Below are positions 1 through 8,295 of a stretch of DNA of 43,986 bases, in pieces. Origin of the DNA: Gammaproteobacteria bacterium LSUCC0112. Its GTDB lineage: Bacteria > Pseudomonadota > Gammaproteobacteria > Pseudomonadales > Pseudohongiellaceae. A program made the position numbers and the translations under genes. Position 1 is the stretch's first letter, and each line of letters opens with the position of its first letter. The stretch is from contig SPIB01000002.1 in assembly GCA_004535785.1 (NCBI GenBank), positions 182,333-226,318 on the forward strand, in the 5' to 3' direction. Below the pieces are notes generated by a model, which was given only the letters and a program-made list of their open reading frames with translations, was not told the DNA's origin and made no database searches.

Positions 1-439
1 AAACAAACGCTTTCAGCAAAGCGGCCCCGCCACTGGCTTGTGCCGGGAAAAATTTGAACACGCGATGCCCCAGTTCCATCCCGCCAATTATCTCGGAGGC
101 GGTGCTGACGCCGGGTAAAAAATCGACATCATTCTGACGTGCACACTCTGACAACGCACGGGTCAACCCGGGGCTGACCGCAAAATCAACACCTGCTTCG
201 GCAACGTTCTCCATATCCTGAGTTGAAATGACCGTGCCGGCTGCTACGAGTAACTCTGGCAAGATCTGTTTGACGGCTTTGATCGCGGGCAATGCGGCAG
301 GCGTGCGCAGGGTAATTTCGACCGCTCTCATGCCCGCTTGAGACAAGGCACGACAAAGTCCAACGGCTTGTTCCTCAGAGTCAACAATCAGCACAGGCAG
401 CACCGTCAGCGACAACAATTGTTCCTTTAAAAACGGCAT
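1..439 (-). CDS. eda: KDPG aldolase (2-keto-3-deoxy-6-phosphogluconate aldolase), 3' part cut by window edge
   Basis: Cytoplasmic class I aldolase that splits 2-keto-3-deoxy-6-phosphogluconate into pyruvate and glyceraldehyde-3-phosphate, the last step of the Entner-Doudoroff route. I translated the open frame by hand from the ATG at 437-439; about 146 of the usual ~210 residues are inside the window and there is no stop. It carries the family motif EITLRT (residues 41-46, with the catalytic Glu and phosphate-binding Arg), GTV near 68-70, and FKFFPAQA around 128-134, whose Lys129 should be the Schiff-base lysine. It starts 25 bases after the edd stop, so the two are almost certainly one transcript. 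The C-terminus lies outside the window. Confidence 0.93.
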   Translation of the reverse strand, partial: MPFLKEQLLSLTVLPVLIVDSEEQAVGLCRALSQAGMRAVEITLRTPAALPAIKAVKQILPELLVAAGTVISTQDMENVAEAGVDFAVSPGLTRALSECARQNDVDFLPGVSTASEIIGGMELGHRVFKFFPAQASGGAALLKAFV

Positions 440-464
440 ACACTCTGCTCCACATAAATGATGT

Positions 465-2300
465 TCAAAAAAACGAGGCCCCTCTGTTGGCCGGGCCTGA
501 TCGCTCGCGCAGTGTCGAGAACAAATCGCGGCCCAGACTCTGGGTTTGCCACGCCGCTTCAACAGGTTTGGGCGCAAGGTTGCGTGCTGCCAGCGCTTCG
601 TCGCTGAGATGCACAAACAAATGCCCGAGCTCGGTATCCAGCGTAATGACGTCGCCATCCTGCAGGCGGGCCAACGCCCCTCCGGCCATCGCTTCCGGGC
701 AGACGTGAATAGCGGCCGGTACTTTCCCGGAGGCCCCGGACATTCTGCCGTCAGTGACCAGTGCGACCTTGAAACCCTGATCCAGTAGTGAGCCCAGACT
801 TGGTGTCAGTTGATGCAGTTCCGGCATGCCGTTGGCACCCGGTCCCTGAAAACGAACCACCGCAATAAAATCGCGGGCGAGTTCACCTCGCTCAAAAGCC
901 TGCTTCAAGGCAGACTGCGAATCAAAGATCAAACAGGGGGCGGTGATCGTCCTGTGCTCAGGTTTGACGGCAGAAATTTTGCTGATGCACTCACCCAGAT
1001 TGCCACTCAGATAACGCAAACCGCCTTCCGCTGTAAACGGACGGTCAACCGGTCTGAGTACATCCGGCATCACCGCTTCGTTGTCCAGACTGATCCACGC
1101 AACGCTGTTGTCGGCCTGCAGCACAGGTTTATTCTGGTAGGCAGCCATGCCACAGCCCATCAGCGTGACAACCTCTTCGTTCAACAACCCGGCGCGGCGT
1201 AGTTCGCGAACCAGAAACGCTGTACCACCAGCTGCCTGAAACGCATTGACGTCGGCTTCTCCGTTTGGATAGATTTTTGCCAACAAAGGGGTGACAGCGG
1301 ACAACTTGTCCAGATCCTGCCAGCGCATGTCAATGCCGGCCGCCTGAGCGATGGCCAGCAGATGCAAAGTATGGTTGGTGGAGCCACCACTGGCCAGCAA
1401 GGCTACCGCGGCGTTGACCAGCGATGCTTCGTTCACCATGGCGGACAACGGTTTAAGTGCACTCGCATGTATGTCGGTTTGATCCCTGACACAGGCCGAT
1501 AACACCCGGTGCACCGATTCTTGTGTCAAAGCAGCTCGCAGAGGACTGTCAGGATGCACAAACGAGGCCCCCGGCAATTGAATACCGAGCATTTCCACCA
1601 TGACCTGATTGCTGTTGGCTGTTCCGTAAAACGTGCAGGTGCCGGGACTGTGATACGAGGCTGATTCCACGGCCAACAGCGCCTGATCGTCCACCAGGCC
1701 CTGCGCATGGCGCTGACGCACCATGGCCTTTTCTTTGTTTGGAATGCCCGATGCCATGGGACCGGCAGGCACAAACACCGCAGGCAAATGTCCGAATTTG
1801 AGCGCGCCGATCAACATGCCGGGCACGATCTTGTCACACACGCCCAGACACACCACGGCATCAAAGGTGTTGTGGCTCAGACTGATCGCCGTTGCCATGG
1901 CAATCACGTCCCGGCTGAACAGACTCAGTTCCATGCCGGGTTGGCCTTGGGTGACGCCATCACACATGGCCGGCACGCCGCCTGCCACTTGCGCAGTGGC
2001 GTGATGCTGAGTCGCTGCCTGTTTGATGATGGCGGGATAACTCTGAAGTGGTTGATGCGCTGACAGCATGTCGTTATAGGCGGTGACAATGCCGAGATTG
2101 GGCGCTTCCATGCCGGCAATCAGCTGTTTTTCATGAGCAGAACAGGCAGCAAAGGTGTGTGCCAGATTGCCGCAAGACAGTCGTTTACGCGGCGGCAAAT
2201 GCTGGCGTGTAGCTCTCATCAATGCCAGATAATCCTGACGGGATTGGCGGCTGCGCTCCCGGATGGCGTTGGTTACCGCTTCCACTGTCACATTCATCAT
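465..2300 (-). CDS. edd: 6-phosphogluconate dehydratase
   Basis: Iron-sulfur dehydratase of the IlvD/Edd family that converts 6-phosphogluconate to 2-keto-3-deoxy-6-phosphogluconate. About 611 residues, close to the roughly 600 of E. coli Edd. Visible signatures (counted from a GTG three bases upstream) are TAYNDMLSAHQP near 74-85, CDG at 114-116, GVCDKIVPG at 154-162, GGSTNHT in the middle and TDGRMSGASGKVPAA near the C-terminus; the cysteines in the first two fit the cluster ligands of the family. I prefer the ATG at 2300 because GAGG lies eight bases ahead of it. It is the third gene of zwf-pgl-edd-eda, about 41 bases after pgl, with a hairpin between them. Confidence 0.95.
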   Translation of the reverse strand: MMNVTVEAVTNAIRERSRQSRQDYLALMRATRQHLPPRKRLSCGNLAHTFAACSAHEKQLIAGMEAPNLGIVTAYNDMLSAHQPLQSYPAIIKQAATQHHATAQVAGGVPAMCDGVTQGQPGMELSLFSRDVIAMATAISLSHNTFDAVVCLGVCDKIVPGMLIGALKFGHLPAVFVPAGPMASGIPNKEKAMVRQRHAQGLVDDQALLAVESASYHSPGTCTFYGTANSNQVMVEMLGIQLPGASFVHPDSPLRAALTQESVHRVLSACVRDQTDIHASALKPLSAMVNEASLVNAAVALLASGGSTNHTLHLLAIAQAAGIDMRWQDLDKLSAVTPLLAKIYPNGEADVNAFQAAGGTAFLVRELRRAGLLNEEVVTLMGCGMAAYQNKPVLQADNSVAWISLDNEAVMPDVLRPVDRPFTAEGGLRYLSGNLGECISKISAVKPEHRTITAPCLIFDSQSALKQAFERGELARDFIAVVRFQGPGANGMPELHQLTPSLGSLLDQGFKVALVTDGRMSGASGKVPAAIHVCPEAMAGGALARLQDGDVITLDTELGHLFVHLSDEALAARNLAPKPVEAAWQTQSLGRDLFSTLRERSGPANRGASFF

Positions 2301-2332
2301 CACAAAAGCCTCAATGGTTCGCGTTTAACAGG

Positions 2333-2355
2333 ATGCGCCTGTCAGTCAGGCGCAT
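2333..2355 (-). promoter_or_regulatory. Perfect 9-bp stem hairpin over the pgl stop codon
   Basis: ATGCGCCTG (2333-2341) and CAGGCGCAT (2347-2355) are exact reverse complements around a 5-base loop. In the minus-strand transcript the stem covers the last codons and stop of pgl, about 33 bases before edd. No run of T follows, so it does not look like a simple intrinsic terminator. A role in mRNA processing, protection of the upstream mRNA or partial attenuation is inference. Confidence 0.6.
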
Positions 2356-3043
2356 AAAATATATCTGTGTGCACAGTAGCGTTGTGCAGTATGGCCCGCA
2401 CCGGCATGTCCGTGACAGATCCAGGCTGCAGTGCAGCCTGCAGGGTTTTTAACTTGTTTTCCCCCACAATGTAGATCATGCGGTGGCCGGCGCCCAGCAA
2501 AGTGCGCAGACTCAGACTCATGCGGGTGACCGCCATGTTGGCGGGCCTGATGGCGCGGCACACGGCAGGATCGCTGGTATCCAATGCCTCGCTCAGTCCT
2601 TCGGCATGCGGGAAAAGTGATGCGGTATGACCATCGTTACCCATGCCCAGCAGCACCAGGTCAAGTGGCAGAATAATCGCCGACAACCAGCGATGCAGTT
2701 TCAGTTGACCGGCAAAGGCATCAATGGCACAGGTCTTCATACTGACCAAGCGCGCGGTGGATGCAAAGTCTTTGATCAACGCGCGTCTGACCAGTGCTGC
2801 GTTGGAATCCGGATGGTCTTCATCGACCCAGCGCTCATCCACCAGACTCACAATCACGTCGGACCAGGGCAGATCAATTTCTGCAAGTGCATTGTAAAGC
2901 GCCGCCGGCGTACTGCCCCCTGAGACTGCCATGGATGCATGTCCGTTGTCGGCAATACGCTGGCGCAATAACTCCTCGATTCTACTGCTTAATGATTTTA
3001 TAAGCGTTTGATTATCAGGGTATTCGTTGATCTCCCAGCTCAT
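2342..3043 (-). CDS. pgl: 6-phosphogluconolactonase
   Basis: Hydrolyses 6-phosphogluconolactone to 6-phosphogluconate, the second step of the oxidative pentose phosphate and Entner-Doudoroff routes. 233 residues, the normal length of the SOL/DevB-type family. Motifs seen are MAVSGGSTPAALYNAL near residue 38, the DERWVDEDHPDSN block near 68, and LLGMGNDGHTASLFPH near 130 holding the family's catalytic Asp and His. The ATG lies three bases after the zwf stop, so translational coupling is likely. The 3' end lies inside a strong hairpin. Confidence 0.94.
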   Translation of the reverse strand: MSWEINEYPDNQTLIKSLSSRIEELLRQRIADNGHASMAVSGGSTPAALYNALAEIDLPWSDVIVSLVDERWVDEDHPDSNAALVRRALIKDFASTARLVSMKTCAIDAFAGQLKLHRWLSAIILPLDLVLLGMGNDGHTASLFPHAEGLSEALDTSDPAVCRAIRPANMAVTRMSLSLRTLLGAGHRMIYIVGENKLKTLQAALQPGSVTDMPVRAILHNATVHTDIFYAPD

Positions 3044-3046
3044 GAT

Positions 3047-4501
3047 TCAATCCTGCCACTGGCGGTTGTCACGGGCAACCAGCGCGATACTGTCGGTTGG
3101 GCCCATCGACCCAGCCATGTACGGCGCCGCTTTGATTTTCTGCGTAGCCCAGCCCTCGCGAATGTCATCAATCCACGCCCATGCCGTTTCCACCAGATCT
3201 GCGCGCATAAACAACGTGGAGTTACCGCGCATGACATCGTATAACAAGCGCTCGTAGGCATCCGGCACATGCCTGTCCGTAAAGGCATCGGTCAACGACA
3301 GGTTTAGGGACACAGACTCCAATGGAAAATTGTCATCCAGCCCCGGTACCTTGTTTAACAAATGCAAGCGGATGCCTTCTTCAGGTTGCAATTGAATAAC
3401 CAGTCGGTTGGCTGAATCGCGACCGGTCTGGTCCTGAAAGATCACGTGTGGCAACTCTTTGAACTGCACCACAATCTCGCAATATCGACGCTGAAGCCTC
3501 TTGCCGGTGCGTAAGTAGAAAGGCACCCCTGCCCAGCGCCAGTTATTGATATGGGCTTTAATCGCTACAAACGTCTCGGTATTGGATCGCGTGGACGCGC
3601 CCTGCTCTGCGGTGTAACCGGGAACGGCCTCGGATCCGATATTGCCGGCTGTGTATTGCCCACGAACGGTTTTGTCGGCAACGTCGCGGCCTTTAATCGG
3701 CGCCAGACTGTGCAGCACTTTGAGTTTTTCATCGTGCACGGCGCGTGGTGACAGTGAGGCTGGAGGCTCCATCGCCAAGAGACACAATAACTGCAACAGG
3801 TGATTCTGGACCATATCGCGCAGCGCGCCAGCTTCATCATAGAAGGACCAGCGACCACCCGCCCCCACCGATTCCGCGGCGGTGATTTGCACATGATCGA
3901 TGTAATTGTTGTTCCACAGCGGTTCAAACAAGGCATTGGCAAAACGCAGCGTCAGCAGGTTTTGTACGGTTTCTTTGCCCAGATAATGGTCAATCCGGTA
4001 AATCTGGCTTTCTTTGAAAATCGACATCAGACTGGCATTGATCTGCAAAAAACTCTCCTGATCATGGCCAAGGGGTTTTTCGACGACCAATCTCATGTTC
4101 TCGCGCGCCAGCCCGACCGCCCACAGCGACTGGCAAACCGGTGCAAAAATCGCCGGAGGCGTTGCCAGATAGGTGATCAGGTCGCGTGTTTTGTCGGTAA
4201 ACACTTCCCGGCTTAACACCGACAACGCGGCCTCGCTGGTGGCATCCAGACTGTAGCTGTGTAATCGGGATAAAAAGCGTTGCTGGACGGCAGCACCGAG
4301 TGTCGCCGCGCCACAATACTCTGTGAGCATGTGCAGGACTTTGTTGCGAAAGTCGGTCGCGTTCAGCGCCGTTCGGGAGACGCTGACGATACGCAGACAC
4401 GATGGCAGACAATCGGCTTCGTCCAGGTGAAATAACGCGGGGTACAACTTGCGGTATGCCAGATCGCCATCACCACCAATTATCAGAATGTCACAGATCA
4501 T
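3047..4501 (-). CDS. zwf: Glucose-6-phosphate 1-dehydrogenase
   Basis: Oxidises glucose-6-phosphate to 6-phosphogluconolactone, reducing NADP (or NAD), and feeds pgl and edd directly downstream. The frame is open from 4525, but the ATG at 4501 has GGAG nine bases upstream and puts the nucleotide-binding motif at the usual place, giving 484 residues. Visible motifs are GGDGDLAYRKL (residues 9-19, a variant of the usual GAxGDLAxRKL), VEKPLGHD (about 140-147), the active-site RIDHYLGKETVQN (about 169-181, catalytic His and Lys) and LRTGKRL. First gene of the operon unless the DUF2058 gene 65 bases upstream is co-transcribed. Confidence 0.95.
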   Translation of the reverse strand: MICDILIIGGDGDLAYRKLYPALFHLDEADCLPSCLRIVSVSRTALNATDFRNKVLHMLTEYCGAATLGAAVQQRFLSRLHSYSLDATSEAALSVLSREVFTDKTRDLITYLATPPAIFAPVCQSLWAVGLARENMRLVVEKPLGHDQESFLQINASLMSIFKESQIYRIDHYLGKETVQNLLTLRFANALFEPLWNNNYIDHVQITAAESVGAGGRWSFYDEAGALRDMVQNHLLQLLCLLAMEPPASLSPRAVHDEKLKVLHSLAPIKGRDVADKTVRGQYTAGNIGSEAVPGYTAEQGASTRSNTETFVAIKAHINNWRWAGVPFYLRTGKRLQRRYCEIVVQFKELPHVIFQDQTGRDSANRLVIQLQPEEGIRLHLLNKVPGLDDNFPLESVSLNLSLTDAFTDRHVPDAYERLLYDVMRGNSTLFMRADLVETAWAWIDDIREGWATQKIKAAPYMAGSMGPTDSIALVARDNRQWQD

Positions 4502-4566
4502 GCCTGTCTCCGGCCGTGCTATCATTTCATCGGCTCAAACAAGGACAAGCAATCTGCGGGCCAAAC

Positions 4567-5112
4567 TTACCAGACCAGATCGTCCGGAATCGGGAAGTCC
4601 TTGTATGCATCGTCCAGCGCTGCATCGTCAATTTTGCTGTTGGCATCAAACAAAACTGACTCGGGTGAGCGCTCTTTGATGCGTTCTGCAGTATCGCGAC
4701 TGGTTATGACAGCACGTTTACCGTCACCACAAATCAATAATTGTCCCGATGCCAGCAACGCCTGTTGGTTCTCTGATACAAACAGGTAGCGAACTTTGCC
4801 GGTGGCAGGATCCTTGAAATTGAAGCGGATCTCCCCGTCTGGTTTCACGGCGTGCTGTTGCAGCAGCTGTCGTACCTGCCCCCGGATTTCTTTTTGTCGT
4901 TCTGCCGCCAGGCGCTTTTCGTTCAGCAATCTGTCCTGTTCGGCTTTTTCTGCACGAAATTGTTCAGCGCGTTTTTTCATTTCTTCAGCCGAGGAAGAAT
5001 GCCCTTTAGGCTGATGTTTTTGCTCTTTGCGCTTTTCCTGTTGAGCCTGTTTAAGTTTTTTTGAATCAACCAGCCCTGCACTGAGCAGTTGGTCAGCCAA
5101 CGATCTTCCCAT
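4567..5112 (-). CDS. DUF2058 family protein (YaiL-like)
   Basis: A 181-residue cytoplasmic protein of unknown function. It opens with a short conserved segment (SLADQLLSAGLVDSKKLKQ) followed by a highly charged, Lys/Glu/Gln-rich stretch (about 20-85) likely to form a long helix or coiled coil, then a compact domain with FNFKDPATGKVRYLFV and a conserved acidic end (DDAYKDFPIPDDLVW). This layout matches the DUF2058 family, annotated in some databases as a nucleoprotein or polysaccharide-synthesis-associated protein without firm evidence. AGGA lies ahead of the ATG. It is 65 bases upstream of zwf on the same strand and divergent from the transporter at 5288. Confidence 0.85.
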   Translation of the reverse strand: MGRSLADQLLSAGLVDSKKLKQAQQEKRKEQKHQPKGHSSSAEEMKKRAEQFRAEKAEQDRLLNEKRLAAERQKEIRGQVRQLLQQHAVKPDGEIRFNFKDPATGKVRYLFVSENQQALLASGQLLICGDGKRAVITSRDTAERIKERSPESVLFDANSKIDDAALDDAYKDFPIPDDLVW

Positions 5113-5144
5113 AACAAAATTCCTGAAACTGTCTGTCTTCGTAC

Positions 5145-5177
5145 ATAGCCTAGCTGAATCGCCCTTGATAGCCTAGC
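5145..5177. repeat. Direct repeat ATAGCCTAGC, two copies 23 bp apart
   Basis: ATAGCCTAGC occurs at 5145-5154 and again at 5168-5177, start to start 23 bases (about two helical turns), in the divergent region between the DUF2058 gene and the transporter gene. It lies about 45-75 bases upstream of the predicted transporter start point. Each copy holds the rare tetranucleotide CTAG. It could be a regulator site; that is inference. Confidence 0.45.
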
Positions 5178-5187
5178 GTCAGCAGCA

Positions 5188-5215
5188 TTGCACCGATGTT
5201 TTGCGGTGCTAGAAT
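5188..5215 (+). promoter_or_regulatory. Predicted extended -10 promoter for the transporter gene
   Basis: TTGCAC (5188-5193), a 16-base spacer and TAGAAT (5210-5215), with TG one base before the -10 box, making an extended -10 element. The -35 match is poor, which extended -10 promoters tolerate. The start point would be near 5222, about 66 bases before the ATG at 5288. Confidence 0.45.
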
Positions 5216-5287
5216 GCAGGCCAATACATTATTGGATCCCGCCACAGTGGTCGGGTTTGTCACCCCGGCTTTGGAGCGCTTGCCAGC

Positions 5288-6865
5288 ATGTCACCTGCCC
5301 CCACGCAGATGCCCGAACAACCGTCATCATCGGCTGACCCCGACAGCGCGACTGTTGAGCCAACACTACGCCCGGCCGGTCGCGCGGTGTGGCTGCGGAG
5401 AACCCTGAATCTGTCGCAGAAAGAGGCCGTGGCCTCGGCAACCATGACCGCCACCGGTGACAACTTTTTTAATGCCTTTGCGATTTTTTTGCATGCCACG
5501 TCGGTGCAAATGGGTTGGCTGACCGCCATTCCGCAGTTGTTCGGCGCCATGTGTCAGCTGATGTCAGCCTGGTTGGGCAACTACTTGCCTCGCAAGCCGA
5601 TGGTGGTTGTCGCCGCAGTGATACAAACGCTGGTCGTCACCGGGTTGGTCGCACTGGCGGTGCTGCGCCCGGAGAACAGTGTGCAATGGTTGATAACGCT
5701 GGCCGTCTTTTATTTTGGCTGTATCAATTTTATCCAACCGCAATGGCGAGCCTGGATGGGCAGTCTGGTGCCACAGCGGCGCAGAGGCGCGTTTTTTGCG
5801 TCCAGAACACGCTTGACCATGGTGGCCTCTTTGGTGGTATTTGCTGGCGGCGGCGCCTTGCTGAGTCTCAGTGAGCGGGCCGATCTGGTCTGGCTAGGTT
5901 TTGCAGCGCTGTTTACCACAGCCGCCATCGGCAGAGCGTTTTCCAGCCGCCTGTTGTTTCTGATGCATGACCCCGATCCGCGTCCGCATCGCGACAGGCG
6001 CAAAGGTTTTTTTCAGAGCATGAAACAATTGTATGGGTCGCTGCAGGATAAAACCTTCAGGGATTACAGCTTTTTTGTCGCCGGCATGCAGGGTGTAGTT
6101 GCTATTTCTGCACCATTTTTTGCGGTGTATATGTTGCGTGACCTGCAGTTTACCTACATGCAATACAGCCTGAACGCGATAGCATCGATTGTGACGCAAT
6201 TTATCAGTCTGAGCTTTTGGGGGCGTTTTTCTGACCGGTTTGGCAACCGGATTGTGATGCAGTTCTGCTGTATGACCATTCCGATCATCCCGGTACTGTG
6301 GATGATTTCCCCCGACCCGACGTATCTGATTCTGGTGCAGGTGGTCTCGGGATTGGTGTGGAGTGCGTTCAGTCTGAGCACTGCGAACTACTTGTATGAC
6401 ATTCGTCCACAAAAAAGCGATTTTGCCGTCTATGCCGCCGTGCAATCCGCGCTGGGCGCTATTGCTGTTTCCATTGGTGCTGTGTTTGGCGGATTGATTG
6501 CGGCCAGCACGCCGTTTTTGTTTGAAAAACTGGGTTTTCTGGACAATTGGCTGTCAAGTCAGTTGTTTGTCGTATTTTTTGTGACCGCGATTCTGCGCTT
6601 TGCTGTCGCGTTGTGGTTCCTGCCTCGTGCCAACGACCCGATCGCGCGGCGTCGACCCAAGGTGTTGCAACTGATTCTGCGCGTGTCGCGTTTTAACGCC
6701 ATTACCGGTGTCAGCCTTGATTGGTTGAGTGTCACACGCAAGAGTAAGTTGCCTCCTGCGCCGGATGATCAGGACATTGCCACGATCAGCGACGCCAATC
6801 ACACGGATTCAAGCCCTGACGACACCAGGACAGACAACCATCTGGATGATCGTCCAATACCCTGA
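5288..6865 (+). CDS. Major facilitator superfamily transporter
   Basis: Inner-membrane carrier of 525 residues with many hydrophobic helices between about 45 and 455 and hydrophilic ends; the C-terminal 70 residues are Asp/Thr-rich and probably cytoplasmic. The loop after helix 2 (GNYLPRKPMVV) is a worn version of the family motif A. The segment WMGSLVPQRRRGAFFASR resembles a group of uncharacterised MFS proteins common in bacteria. The substrate cannot be read from sequence. GGAG lies eleven bases before the ATG. The exported M28 peptidase follows after 42 bases on the same strand, which suggests uptake of hydrolysis products, but that is inference from context only. Confidence 0.85.
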   Translation: MSPAPTQMPEQPSSSADPDSATVEPTLRPAGRAVWLRRTLNLSQKEAVASATMTATGDNFFNAFAIFLHATSVQMGWLTAIPQLFGAMCQLMSAWLGNYLPRKPMVVVAAVIQTLVVTGLVALAVLRPENSVQWLITLAVFYFGCINFIQPQWRAWMGSLVPQRRRGAFFASRTRLTMVASLVVFAGGGALLSLSERADLVWLGFAALFTTAAIGRAFSSRLLFLMHDPDPRPHRDRRKGFFQSMKQLYGSLQDKTFRDYSFFVAGMQGVVAISAPFFAVYMLRDLQFTYMQYSLNAIASIVTQFISLSFWGRFSDRFGNRIVMQFCCMTIPIIPVLWMISPDPTYLILVQVVSGLVWSAFSLSTANYLYDIRPQKSDFAVYAAVQSALGAIAVSIGAVFGGLIAASTPFLFEKLGFLDNWLSSQLFVVFFVTAILRFAVALWFLPRANDPIARRRPKVLQLILRVSRFNAITGVSLDWLSVTRKSKLPPAPDDQDIATISDANHTDSSPDDTRTDNHLDDRPIP

Positions 6866-6907
6866 ATATGCGACCTGATTTTTTACCTGCTACCGGAGAA
6901 CAAAAAG

Positions 6908-8293
6908 ATGCTCAAGCAAATTAACACACAGCGGTCCATGCGCGGTCAGGCAGTTGTCCCGCGTTTTGCAAAAACGGCGGTGATGGTTGCCATGATAACT
7001 GTTGCAGCAACCTCACAGGCGGATGAAACGCGATTGCTGGCCATTGGCGTGGCACCGTCTGCGGAGCGCATCGGGCAGGATATCGCCACACTGGCCGGGT
7101 TTGGTACTCGACATACCTTGTCGGACACCGTGTCAGATACCCGCGGTATTGGCGCTGCGCGGCGCTGGATCAAGGCTGAGTTTGACAAAATCTCGGCCGC
7201 TTGTGGCGGCTGTCTGGAGGTCATCTATGTCAGCGATGTGGTATCCGGCACCGCGCGCATTCCCGACGCTGCCGAGGTGGTCAACGTGGTTGCCATTCAG
7301 CGTGGATCCCGGGACAGCAATCGATTTGTGGTGATGAGTGGCGATATCGATTCACGTGTCAGCGACATCATGAACGCCACTGATGATGCTCCCGGTGCCA
7401 ATGACAATGCCTCGGGCATGGCCGGTGTGATCGAAACCGCCCGCATCCTGTCGCAGTATCAGTTTGAAGGCTCCATCATGTACACCGGCTTGTCAGGTGA
7501 AGAACAAGGGTTGAATGGTGGTGCCATTCTGGCGGCCTATGCACAGGCGCAAGGATGGGATCTGCAGGCGGTCATCAACAATGACATGATTGGCAATATC
7601 CGCGGTATCAATGGTGTGATCAACAACACCACGGCACGCGTGTTTTCCGAAGGTACCCGTGCAGTTGAGACCCCTGAGGAGGCCAGTCAGCGCCGGTTTC
7701 AGGGGGGAGAAGTGGACTCCGCGTCACGCAACATCGCCCGTTACATCGACTTGATGGCTGATCTGTATGTGCCCAATCTGGATGTGATGATGGTGTATCG
7801 TCTCGACCGTTTTGGTCGTGGTGGCCATCACCGGCCATTTAATGACGCGGGTTTCCCGGCCGTGCGTATTATGGAAACCAACGAAAACTACAACTGGCAG
7901 CATCAGGACATCCGCGTCGAAAACGGCATTGCTTATGGCGATGTGCTGGAGCATGTCGATTTTGACTACGCGGCCAAACTGACGGCATTAAATGCAGTGA
8001 CGCTGGCATCCATGGCGTGGGCACCTGCCCCGCCGCGCAATGTCACCATCAGCGGTCAGGTCAGCCCGAGTACAACATTAAAATGGGAAAAAGTTGACGG
8101 TGCCACCGCCTACCGTGTGCATTGGCGATTGACTACCGACGCGCAGTGGACACATTCACGTCTGGCAGGTGATGTCAGTGAATTCACACTGGAAAATGTG
8201 GTGATTGATAACTACTTTTTTGGTGTGTCCAGTGTCTCTGAACACGGCGTGCAGAGCCCGGTGGTTTTCCCGGGCGCTGCAGGTGCTTTTTAG
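6908..8293 (+). CDS. Exported M28 family metallopeptidase with C-terminal FnIII-like domain
   Basis: 461 residues with an N-terminal signal peptide (hydrophobic 21-36, probable cleavage after SQA), then an M28 zinc aminopeptidase-like core, and a fibronectin type III-like end (about 372-455). M28 marks seen: APGANDNASG with the bridging Asp166, LSGEEQG with Glu198/Glu199, NNDMIGN with Asp226, and a late HHRPFNDAGFPAVRI. The first metal ligand is unusual: the family's GHxDS motif reads GDIDS, with Asp146 where His is expected. The enzyme would act in the periplasm or outside the cell. CGGAG precedes the ATG. It ends two bases from the stop of the convergent M20 peptidase gene. Confidence 0.88.
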   Translation: MLKQINTQRSMRGQAVVPRFAKTAVMVAMITVAATSQADETRLLAIGVAPSAERIGQDIATLAGFGTRHTLSDTVSDTRGIGAARRWIKAEFDKISAACGGCLEVIYVSDVVSGTARIPDAAEVVNVVAIQRGSRDSNRFVVMSGDIDSRVSDIMNATDDAPGANDNASGMAGVIETARILSQYQFEGSIMYTGLSGEEQGLNGGAILAAYAQAQGWDLQAVINNDMIGNIRGINGVINNTTARVFSEGTRAVETPEEASQRRFQGGEVDSASRNIARYIDLMADLYVPNLDVMMVYRLDRFGRGGHHRPFNDAGFPAVRIMETNENYNWQHQDIRVENGIAYGDVLEHVDFDYAAKLTALNAVTLASMAWAPAPPRNVTISGQVSPSTTLKWEKVDGATAYRVHWRLTTDAQWTHSRLAGDVSEFTLENVVIDNYFFGVSSVSEHGVQSPVVFPGAAGAF

Positions 8294-8295
8294 TA

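Noticed and set aside
4465-4501. Variant nucleotide-binding loop GGDGDLAYRKL in Zwf as a sign of changed cofactor
   Set aside because: The third position of this loop varies in the family (E. coli has Lys) and the conserved Gly, Asp, Leu and Arg are present.
5894-6445. 183-residue open frame antisense to the transporter
   Set aside because: Composition is that of a shadow of a membrane protein gene (His/Arg/Gln-rich), with no start signal.
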